In this document: in pieces, positions 1 to 5,074 of the stretch
Position numbering within the stretch: position 1 is the first letter of the stretch
Layout of the letters: each line of letters starts with the position of its first letter
Origin: Ignavibacteriota bacterium
GTDB lineage: Bacteria; Bacteroidota; Ignavibacteria; Tepidaquicellales; Tepidaquicellaceae
Direction: 5' to 3'
Assembly (NCBI GenBank): GCA_003135995.1
Contig: PNBM01000111.1
Span: forward strand, 194-5,267
Length of the DNA: 5,074 nucleotides
Program-made: the position numbers and the translations under genes
The notes under the pieces: generated by a model
What the model saw: only the letters and a program-made list of their open reading frames with translations
Databases searched by the model: none
What the model was told of the DNA's origin: nothing

Positions 1-1097
1 TATTCCATACAATTTGGTTTTTCACAACCATAATCGTGCCCTAAATAAAGACAGGGGCTGCAATATTTATCACTTTGAATTGTAATTGTATTTTTTGTAT
101 AAGCAGCCCATTTTATCGGATTCGTAGGTCCGTGCAATCCGATAGTTTTAGTTCCAACACTTGCCGCTAAATGCAACATGCCTGTATTACTGCATATCAC
201 CAGATCGACTTTTTCAATTATTCCTAAAACATCATCAAGTGGATATTTTCCGGCGATATTCATACAATTTTTGGATATTCCATCGCAAATACGCTGACAT
301 TTATCAAAATCATCAGGAGAACCCGTAATCAATAATTTTAATTGGGGATAATTCTCAATCAATTTTTTCCCAAGCTTTATATAATTTTCTTCGGACCATT
401 CCCTCGGTTTACCGTTACTGCCGCATCCCGGGTGCAAGCATACAATTTTACTGTTTGTAAAATTATTATCCTTCAGAAATTTATCCGCAACTTTTTTATT
501 TGATTCACTTAAAAAATATTCTAATTTCTTATCGTCTTCATGAACCTCTATACCAAGTAGTCCAAGCAAATCCAGAAAAGTTTCAAGTTCATGTTTCTCA
601 GGTGTATGAATCGCAACAGTATCAAAAATAAAATGTTTAAGCTGTCCGGGAGTTTTAAAACCAACAGAATAATCATATCTCGAAAGTGATATTATGAGTG
701 CGCTAATTCTCGACCACTGTTCCGTATCGATGATTATTTCATATTTTTCTTTTCTTATTAACCGTATAAATTTTATAAAAGCAATCGGGTCAGTTGCATA
801 ACTATAGATATCAGAGACAATTACTTTATCTATATAAGAAATATTATGTGCCACATCACTGTTTATTTTAGAACAAAGCAGTGAAATTTCTGCGTTCGGA
901 TATGCTCTTCTTAATACTTTTAATGTCGGAATTAGTATAATCGTGTCACCAATGGCCGCGAAAATAATAACCATTATTTTTTTAATATTTTCGACCGGTA
1001 ATCTTTTTTTCTTTTTAAAAAAAATTGAAATGAAAAGAAGAATTGGAAAACCTATATATTTATCGAAAAACCTGAATATTGCTTTGCGGTTACTCAA
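1..1097 (-). CDS. Glycosyltransferase family 9 (ADP-heptose:LPS heptosyltransferase-like), 3' end cut by window edge
   Basis: This encodes a GT-B fold glycosyltransferase of family GT9, which transfers heptose or a related sugar from a nucleotide donor to lipopolysaccharide core or another surface glycan at the cytoplasmic face of the inner membrane. About 365 residues are visible and no stop is reached before base 1. Numbered from a TTG start, I see AAIGDT (47-52; Asp51 matches the proposed catalytic Asp of WaaC), HPG (222-224) followed by K-x-R-x-W (230-234), SNTGMLHLAA (303-312), HGPTNP (322-327) and a C-terminal cluster Cys346, Cys349, Cys358, Cys363 typical of many GT9 proteins. Residues 1-41 form an extension with a hydrophobic stretch (15-27) and a basic KKKKR patch (28-32) before the usual N-terminal strand. 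The frame is open back to a stop at 1110-1112. The only common start codons are TTG at 1097 and ATG at 974. I prefer TTG because it retains the extension and lies about 19 nt after a predicted promoter. GT9 membership is secure; the exact sugar and acceptor are not. Confidence 0.9.
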   Translation of the reverse strand, partial: MSNRKAIFRFFDKYIGFPILLFISIFFKKKKRLPVENIKKIMVIIFAAIGDTIILIPTLKVLRRAYPNAEISLLCSKINSDVAHNISYIDKVIVSDIYSYATDPIAFIKFIRLIRKEKYEIIIDTEQWSRISALIISLSRYDYSVGFKTPGQLKHFIFDTVAIHTPEKHELETFLDLLGLLGIEVHEDDKKLEYFLSESNKKVADKFLKDNNFTNSKIVCLHPGCGSNGKPREWSEENYIKLGKKLIENYPQLKLLITGSPDDFDKCQRICDGISKNCMNIAGKYPLDDVLGIIEKVDLVICSNTGMLHLAASVGTKTIGLHGPTNPIKWAAYTKNTITIQSDKYCSPCLYLGHDYGCEKPNCME

Positions 1098-1117
1098 TCT
1101 AAAGATAAATTAAATGT

Positions 1118-1151
1118 TTGATAATATACAAATAAATTTTTATATTATCAA
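1118..1151. promoter_or_regulatory. Symmetric divergent sigma70-like promoter built on an inverted repeat
   Basis: An 11-bp perfect inverted repeat (1118-1128 and 1141-1151, 12-bp spacer) sits between the divergent GT9 and cdd genes. On the plus strand it gives -35 TTGATA (1118-1123), a 17-bp spacer and -10 TATATT (1141-1146), about 22 nt before the cdd ATG. On the minus strand the mirror image gives the same -35 (1151-1146), a 17-bp spacer and the same -10 (1128-1123), about 25 nt before the GT9 TTG. Each hexamer matches the E. coli consensus at 5 of 6 positions. The repeat and spacing are seen directly. Promoter activity is inferred, and AT-rich DNA yields such matches by chance. It could instead, or also, be an operator for a dimeric regulator. 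Confidence 0.55.
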
Positions 1152-1168
1152 TTTAAGTTAAATTACTG

Positions 1169-1588
1169 ATGAATACTGATTATAAATCATTAATTAAAAA
1201 ATCACTCAAAGCTATAGATAATTCCTACGCACCATATTCAAAATTTAAAGTCGGGGCTGCAATTTTAACCGCGGGTAATAAAATATTCAGCGGCTCCAAC
1301 ATCGAATGTGCTTCATATTCTTTAACAATTTGTGCAGAACGGGTTGCAGCAGCGAAAGCAATTTCCGAAGGCGAGATTAATTTTAAAGTATTAGCAATAT
1401 CAACGAACAAAAACAAAATTGTTTATCCCTGCGGAGCATGCCTGCAATTTTTAACGGAGTTTTCCCCGGATTTAAAAATAATACTCGTTAAAACGGAAAA
1501 AGAATTTGAAGTCCATAATTTAAAAGATTTTTTACCGAAAAATTTCATACTTAAAAATTTTATTTTGAAGGAAATCAGGAATGAATGA
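1169..1588 (+). CDS. cdd: Cytidine deaminase
   Basis: This zinc-dependent cytosolic enzyme hydrolytically deaminates cytidine and deoxycytidine to uridine and deoxyuridine. The 139 residues fit the short homotetrameric bacterial class. Visible motifs are the APYSKFKVGAA entry motif (21-31), the substrate-binding Asn44-x-Glu46, the catalytic Cys55-Ala-Glu57-Arg58 (Glu as proton shuttle, Cys as zinc ligand) and the second zinc motif Pro87-Cys88-Gly-Ala-Cys91. The residue after Cys91 is Leu where Arg is common (CGACRQ), a tolerated-looking variation. The C-terminus carries a short tandem duplication, KNFIL-KNFIL (124-133), beyond the conserved LP motif. The ATG at 1169 is the first start in a frame with correct family length; no clear Shine-Dalgarno precedes it, and the predicted leader is only about 16 nt. 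The stop overlaps the tdk start by 8 nt, so the two genes are very likely co-transcribed and translationally coupled. Confidence 0.96.
   Translation: MNTDYKSLIKKSLKAIDNSYAPYSKFKVGAAILTAGNKIFSGSNIECASYSLTICAERVAAAKAISEGEINFKVLAISTNKNKIVYPCGACLQFLTEFSPDLKIILVKTEKEFEVHNLKDFLPKNFILKNFILKEIRNE
1538..1567 (+). repeat. Imperfect 15-nt tandem duplication at the 3' end of cdd
   Basis: Two adjacent 15-nt units (1538-1552 and 1553-1567) match at 11 of 15 positions and both translate to Lys-Asn-Phe-Ile-Leu. All differences are silent, so the duplication has either drifted under selection on the protein or arisen from convergent low-complexity AT-rich codons. It lies outside the catalytic core. Confidence 0.6.
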
Positions 1589-2156
1589 AAATTTACAAAT
1601 AAGAACGTATAAAAAAACAGGACATATAGAAATTATCTGCGGGAGCATGTTCTCCGGAAAAACGGAAGAATTAATCAGACGCATAAGAAGGGCCGAAATT
1701 GCAAAACAAAGAGTAAAAGTTTTTAAACCAAAAATAGATAACCGTTACAGCGAATTCTCAATTGTTTCTCATAATGAACGTTCGTTCCCTTCCGAGATAG
1801 TCGATAATGCGGAAGAAATACTCGAAAAAAGTTTCGATGCGGAAGTAATCGGAATAGACGAAGCTCAGTTTTTCGATAATAATCTTGTCGAAGTCTGCCA
1901 GCAAATTGCAGACAGCGGAAAAAGGGTAATTGTTGCAGGATTAGATCAGGATTATAAAGCAATGCCATTTGAACCAATGCCGCAGCTTCTTGCAATAGCA
2001 GAATACATAACGAAAACTCTGGCAGTTTGCGTGATTTGCGGAGCACCTGCGAACCGAACTCAAAGGGTAACAGAAAATCCTGACAGAGTTTTAGTAGGGG
2101 GAGAAAATCATTATGAAGCACGCTGCAGGCTTCATCACATCGTAAAAGAAAGCTAA
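1581..2156 (+). CDS. tdk: Thymidine kinase, type II (TK1-like)
   Basis: This cytosolic enzyme transfers phosphate from ATP to thymidine and deoxyuridine, giving dTMP and dUMP for DNA synthesis. The 191 residues are normal for the TK1-like bacterial family. In order: P-loop G21-SMFSGKT-28, Walker B-like segment with Asp93-Glu94-x-Gln96-Phe-Phe (Glu94 as likely catalytic base), the GLDQDYKAMPFEPM segment (120-133) leading into the substrate lasso region, then a structural zinc site with Cys150-x-x-Cys153 and Cys182-x-x-His185, and the nucleoside-binding loop around GGENHYEARC (173-182). The fourth zinc position is His where Cys is usual. The ATG at 1581 lies inside the end of cdd (ATGAATGA overlap), preceded by purine-rich AGGA-type sequences at 1568-1580 that can serve as the ribosome binding site. 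With Cdd it forms a deoxycytidine to deoxyuridine to dUMP route. It ends facing the convergent cco genes. Confidence 0.96.
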   Translation: MNENLQIRTYKKTGHIEIICGSMFSGKTEELIRRIRRAEIAKQRVKVFKPKIDNRYSEFSIVSHNERSFPSEIVDNAEEILEKSFDAEVIGIDEAQFFDNNLVEVCQQIADSGKRVIVAGLDQDYKAMPFEPMPQLLAIAEYITKTLAVCVICGAPANRTQRVTENPDRVLVGGENHYEARCRLHHIVKES

Positions 2157-2268
2157 TTGTTCTTAATAATTATTGTTAAAGTTAATTTTAAAATTTAATT
2201 TCATTATTTTTAAAAAATATTTACGAAGCCACTTAGGCTGTGTGAAAATAAATTAAATTGCTCATTTG

Positions 2269-2288
2269 CCACGACTTTTAAGTCGTGG
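2269..2288. repeat. Palindrome P1
   Basis: It has nine-bp arms CCACGACTT/AAGTCGTGG around a 2-nt centre. A flanking G-T wobble and a T-A pair would extend the stem to 11. It is the left outer palindrome of the element and could form a hairpin in transcripts reading through from tdk. Confidence 0.8.
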
Positions 2289-2306
2289 TATAGAAGTATA
2301 TCTTAA

Positions 2307-2322
2307 ATGGGCTTTAGCCCAT
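2307..2322. repeat. Palindrome P2
   Basis: It has seven-bp arms ATGGGCT/AGCCCAT around TT. The 12-base core GGGCTTTAGCCC is the exact reverse complement of the P3 core 30 bases downstream, so P2 and P3 can pair with each other as well as fold on themselves. Confidence 0.8.
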
Positions 2323-2337
2323 AAATATTTTATTTCA

Positions 2338-2351
2338 AGGGCTAAAGCCCT
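2338..2351. repeat. Palindrome P3
   Basis: It has six-bp arms AGGGCT/AGCCCT around AA. The core GGGCTAAAGCCC is P2 in inverted orientation. Confidence 0.8.
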
Positions 2352-2367
2352 ATTTTGGTTATGTTCC

Positions 2368-2387
2368 CCACGAGCTAAAGCTCGTGG
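2368..2387. repeat. Palindrome P4
   Basis: It has nine-bp arms CCACGAGCT/AGCTCGTGG around AA. In inverted orientation it matches P1 in its outer CCACGA and TCGTGG and in part of its centre. It is the right outer palindrome. Together with P1 it may act as a bidirectional transcription barrier between the converging operons; this is inference, as no T-tract follows either hairpin. Confidence 0.8.
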
Positions 2388-2645
2388 AAATTAAGCGAGA
2401 AAATAGTAATTTCATTTTCACATACTCTTTAGAGCGTTGTAAACAGAGTTTATTTAAAAAATAATATAATATTAAGATTGCTTTTATTTCTGAATGAAGT
2501 AATAGGGGTAGATATTTAATAAACGTTTTGTAAAAATTTATATTTGTGGATTTCGCATTATCGAATTCGCCGGAGAAAAAATAATCGTGATTATTAATAC
2601 ACGAATCGAGGTTCATAATTTTGTAAAATTTTTATTATAGTTTTA

Positions 2646-2807
2646 TTATTTTATTTTTTTTTGAATATCCGAATCGTCAAACAGCATTCTTACCGAAGGT
2701 GTGTACCTGTCTTCATATTGTCCGTTCCTTACCGCCCAAAGAAAAGCCATAAGAAAGCCTGCCGCGACTATAAGGCTTACGCCGATTAATACTAATATAA
2801 TGGACAT
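2646..2807 (-). CDS. ccoS: cbb3-type cytochrome oxidase assembly protein CcoS
   Basis: This is a 53-residue inner-membrane protein of the CcoS family, needed for maturation of cbb3-type cytochrome c oxidase, reported to act in cofactor (heme/copper) insertion into the catalytic subunit. The sequence begins MSIILVLIGVSLIVAAGF, a single hydrophobic transmembrane helix (about residues 2-24), continues with the family's conserved FLWAVRNGQYED segment (22-33) and then YTPSVRMLFDD (35-45), and ends in a short basic tail. Length is normal for the family. The ATG overlaps the ccoI stop by one base (TAATG), a textbook translational coupling, and the pair ccoI-ccoS is a common gene order. The gene is short enough to be dropped by automated length cut-offs. 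A run of nine A residues (coding strand) lies near its 3' end. Confidence 0.95.
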   Translation of the reverse strand: MSIILVLIGVSLIVAAGFLMAFLWAVRNGQYEDRYTPSVRMLFDDSDIQKKIK

Positions 2808-5074
2808 TAATTTTTAATAGAAAATTTTTTCCTTTTTGCAATAAAGTTTGTTGCTATTACGCAAAATAATACAACAGAAATTGAACTTACAGGCATTAAT
2901 ATAGCTGCATTAATCGGGGTCAATAATCCTTTGACTGCAAGACTTAGACCGGCAATATTGTATAATAGTGAAAATATGAAACTCATTATTATTATTATCA
3001 TGCTTTTTGAAGAGAGTACAATAAACTCGTGAAGCCGGATCAACATATCGGAATCAAGAATTGCATCGCACATAGGGGAAAAACTATTTATATCTTCGGA
3101 AATTGAAATTCCTACATCGCTTTGTTTCAAAGCTCCGGCGTCATTCAGGCCGTCTCCTATCATCAACACTTTTTTCCCGGATAGCTGAAGTGCTTTTATA
3201 TAGTCAAGTTTATTTTCAGGCGCCTGGTTGAAATGAAGATTATTGCTGTCGTTGAAAAAATCTTTTAATAATTCTTTTTCGTTTTCGTTATCTCCTGAGA
3301 GCAAATGAAGCTCGTATTTTTGTGAAAGTTTCCCGATTAATTCCTTTAAACCTTCCCTGTAAGAATTCTTTAAACTGAAATATCCCTTTATATCTTCATT
3401 AATGGATAAAAACACTTCCGACGAATTTTGCTTTTCTTTATTGTCTGTTAATTTAATTTCCCCCGACATAAAATTAGAGGAGCCTAATTTAACCGAATTA
3501 TTTAAAATGCTTCCTGAAATCCCATGTCCGCTGATTTCCCTGAAATCGGATATATTGTAATCTTTATAATCATTTAAATACTGATAAATTGCACGGCTTA
3601 AAGGATGGGTAGAGTTTCTCGCAAGGGATTTAACGAGTGAGCATTCGAAATTATTCAAATCACTTCCTATAAACTCAATTTCCGATATCCCGTTTAAAGT
3701 TATAGTTCCCGTTTTATCAAATACTATCGTATTTATTTTAGAAAGTTTTTCTAATACTGCGGTATTTTTAATGTAAAATTTATTTTTACCGAAAATCCGC
3801 ATCATATTACCAAGCGTAAAAGGCATAGACAGGGCGAGTGCGCAGGGACAGGCAACAATTAAAACCGCCGCGAAAACGTTCAGTGCCTCTGAAGGATTTA
3901 TATTCATCCATATTGCAGTTGACACTAAAGCAACAATTAAAATTGCATACGTAAAATATTTACCGAATATATTTGATATTTCCGATATACTGTTCTTTTT
4001 CTGTTTTACAAAGGCATTACTATTCCACAGCTGTGTGAGGTAGCTTTGCGAAACATTTTTTATAACTTCAAGTTCAATTGTAGGACCGTATTGTCTTCCC
4101 CCCGCATAAATTACTTCACCAAGCACTTTATTCACCGGGATTGATTCCCCGGTTGCAAAACTATAATCTATGTTCGCCTCTCCCCTGAACAATATTGAAT
4201 CGGCAGGAATAAGTTCGCCGTTTCTTATGATCATTCTATTCCCGATTTTCAGTTTTGAAAGCGGAATTGTGGTTTCCTTTGCCGCTTTCATCACAGTAAC
4301 GGACAACGGAAAATATGATTTATAAGACCGTTCAAAATTTAACGAATCATAGGTCTTGTTCTGAAAAAGTTTACCTATTAACAAGAAAAAGACAAGTCCC
4401 GTCATAGAATCCGAATAGCCTGCGCCCGTATGGGAAAGAATTTCAAAGGCGCTCCTGAGAAATATTACCAGAATACCGAGTGAAAGAGGAAAATCAATAT
4501 TTATGATTCTGTTTTTTATCCCTTTGTAAGCGGAAATAAAATAATCCGAGCTGCAATAAAAAAAGACGGGTAAGGAAATAATGAGATTCAGGTAACCGAA
4601 AAAACTCCGGAACAAGGGATCAATAATTTTATCGAGACCAAGATATTCGGGAAAACTAAAAAGCATTATATTACCGAATGCAAAACCGGCTATTCCGATT
4701 TTATAGTATAATTTTTTATTATATTTATTCCTTGTGCTTTTCTCGATTGCTTCAAGATTAAACATCGGTTCATATCCAAGCGAATCAAGTAATTCCGCAA
4801 TTTGTTTCAGGCTTGTTTTGTCATTTAGATATTTCAGGTTCAGCTTTTTTTGAGGAAAATCCACACGTGAATAAACAATACCGTTATTCAGTTTATATAA
4901 ATTTTCAAGAAGCCAGATACAGCTGCTGCAATGCATCTGTGGAATTTGCAGAGTTAAAATTGTGATTTTACCGTCTGTATAATCTACCAGGCTCGAAATC
5001 ATTTGTTCGTCTTCGAGATATTCATATTTTGTTTTGTTTCTTTCCGGGGGCGATATCCCGGGGTTATCGTCGAG
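2807..5074 (-). CDS. ccoI: Copper-translocating P1B-type ATPase CcoI (cbb3 oxidase maturation), 5' end cut by window edge
   Basis: This inner-membrane copper-exporting ATPase supplies copper for assembly of the CcoN subunit of cbb3 oxidase. Counting from Met at 5002, I see the HMA metal-binding Cys25-Ser-Ser-Cys28, A-domain TGES (284-287), the membrane copper motif Cys385-Pro-Cys387, phosphorylation loop DKTGT with Asp429, the P1B-type His466-Pro467, hinge GDGLND (616-621) and MPVSS (703-707) in the last helix. About eight membrane helices can be placed: six ahead of the phosphorylation domain and two at the end. The methionine at 5002 is not the real start: the frame is open for 24 more codons to the edge and reads LDDNPGISP then a charged linker to EDEQ, which resembles the conserved junction after the cysteine-rich N-terminal metal-binding domain in Bacteroidota-type CcoI. 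At least 755 residues are therefore present and the N-terminus lies outside. The stop overlaps the ccoS start by one base. Confidence 0.96.
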   Translation of the reverse strand, partial: LDDNPGISPPERNKTKYEYLEDEQMISSLVDYTDGKITILTLQIPQMHCSSCIWLLENLYKLNNGIVYSRVDFPQKKLNLKYLNDKTSLKQIAELLDSLGYEPMFNLEAIEKSTRNKYNKKLYYKIGIAGFAFGNIMLFSFPEYLGLDKIIDPLFRSFFGYLNLIISLPVFFYCSSDYFISAYKGIKNRIINIDFPLSLGILVIFLRSAFEILSHTGAGYSDSMTGLVFFLLIGKLFQNKTYDSLNFERSYKSYFPLSVTVMKAAKETTIPLSKLKIGNRMIIRNGELIPADSILFRGEANIDYSFATGESIPVNKVLGEVIYAGGRQYGPTIELEVIKNVSQSYLTQLWNSNAFVKQKKNSISEISNIFGKYFTYAILIVALVSTAIWMNINPSEALNVFAAVLIVACPCALALSMPFTLGNMMRIFGKNKFYIKNTAVLEKLSKINTIVFDKTGTITLNGISEIEFIGSDLNNFECSLVKSLARNSTHPLSRAIYQYLNDYKDYNISDFREISGHGISGSILNNSVKLGSSNFMSGEIKLTDNKEKQNSSEVFLSINEDIKGYFSLKNSYREGLKELIGKLSQKYELHLLSGDNENEKELLKDFFNDSNNLHFNQAPENKLDYIKALQLSGKKVLMIGDGLNDAGALKQSDVGISISEDINSFSPMCDAILDSDMLIRLHEFIVLSSKSMIIIIMSFIFSLLYNIAGLSLAVKGLLTPINAAILMPVSSISVVLFCVIATNFIAKRKKFSIKN

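Larger units (their letters stand above)
2235..2428. mobile_element. REP/MITE-like non-coding element with nested palindromes and imperfect terminal inverted repeats
   Basis: The stretch is bounded by imperfect inverted repeats (2235-2249 and 2414-2428, 12 of 15 matching, including a perfect 9-bp TGTGAAAAT/ATTTTCACA). Inside lie four compact palindromes: P1 2269-2288, P2 2307-2322, P3 2338-2351 and P4 2368-2387. The order is mirror-symmetric about roughly 2329: P2 and P3 cores are exact reverse complements, and P1 and P4 share their outer six bases on each side. It carries no coding capacity, is about 195 bp long and is much more GC-rich at the palindromes than its flanks. This architecture fits a small non-autonomous transposable or REP-type cassette. 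A clear target-site duplication is not visible; TTA flanks or overlaps both ends (2233-2235, 2429-2431), which is too short to count. Confidence 0.55.
2157..2645. other. Convergent intergenic region between tdk and ccoS, no convincing gene
   Basis: These 489 bases separate two converging transcription units. The left part (2157-2234) and right part (2431-2645) are very AT-rich, with no tRNA-like fold, no recognisable protein and no classic GC-stem plus T-tract terminator. The centre (about 2235-2428) is a palindrome-rich element described separately. An 85-codon minus-strand reading frame at 2616-2359 runs through that element and shows no family signature, so I do not call it a gene. Confidence 0.75.

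Noticed and set aside
972..974. ATG as the start of the GT9 gene
   Set aside because: It would place the catalytic GDT motif at a plausible distance, but it discards 41 in-frame codons encoding a hydrophobic-plus-basic extension seen in related GT9 proteins, and would leave a leader of about 140 nt. TTG at 1097 is preferred, though this is not proven.
1225..1416. 63-codon minus-strand frame inside cdd
   Set aside because: It is antisense to the conserved catalytic region of cytidine deaminase, so it is a shadow frame.
1723..2121. 132-codon minus-strand frame inside tdk
   Set aside because: It is antisense to the thymidine kinase core with low-complexity Leu/Phe/Arg-rich translation, so it is a shadow frame.
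2269..2387. CRISPR array
   Set aside because: The four repeats are palindromes of two types in mirror order and of differing length, with short AT-rich gaps of 15-18 nt; there are no uniform direct repeats with spacers and no cas genes.
2576..2595. Possible minus-strand terminator after ccoS (AATAATC/GATTATT stem followed by T residues)
   Set aside because: The stem has one G-C pair and a 2-nt centre, too weak for an intrinsic terminator in an AT-rich background.
2359..2616. 85-codon minus-strand frame 29 nt downstream of ccoS
   Set aside because: It shows no recognisable family or ribosome binding site, is full of AT-driven residues, and its last third runs through palindrome P4 and the right terminal repeat, so it is best explained as a chance frame.

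Overview
The window is AT-rich and gene-dense. It reads as a chromosomal segment of a Gram-negative bacterium from the Bacteroidota/Ignavibacteriota (FCB) side of the tree. The grounds are the low GC by eye, a CcoI copper ATPase whose N-terminal linker and HMA region look like the version I know from that group, a GT9 glycosyltransferase with a hydrophobic N-terminal extension, and weak Shine-Dalgarno sequences. The assignment to a group is inference; no rRNA or other marker is present.

Layout. Positions 1097-1 (minus) hold a GT9 (heptosyltransferase-like) glycosyltransferase running off the left edge. It is transcribed divergently from a two-gene pyrimidine salvage operon at 1169-2156 (plus): cytidine deaminase (cdd) and thymidine kinase (tdk), overlapping by 8 nt. 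The short gap between the two units holds an 11-bp inverted repeat. Its arms form a near-consensus sigma70 -35/-10 pair with a 17-bp spacer on both strands, so it looks like a symmetric bidirectional promoter. From 2157 to 2645 there is no convincing gene. Its centre holds four GC-rich palindromes, arranged mirror-symmetrically and bounded by imperfect terminal inverted repeats, in an otherwise AT-rich stretch; this looks like a small REP/MITE-type element. From 2646 to the right edge (minus) lie ccoS, a 53-codon gene that is easily missed, and ccoI, which share one base. ccoI stays open to the right edge: the apparent ATG at 5002 is internal.

How the genes work together. Cdd makes (deoxy)uridine from (deoxy)cytidine, and Tdk phosphorylates deoxyuridine and thymidine, so the pair channels salvaged deoxynucleosides to dUMP/dTMP. 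CcoI and CcoS are assembly factors for cbb3-type cytochrome c oxidase: copper export for the catalytic subunit, and a small membrane assembly factor. They imply microaerobic respiration. The oxidase structural genes are not in the window. The GT9 protein points to surface glycan or LPS-core synthesis and has no obvious functional link to the salvage genes.

Most of the window is ordinary housekeeping and respiratory-accessory sequence. I see no undescribed multi-gene system. The two features most worth a second look are the symmetric promoter and the nested palindrome element.
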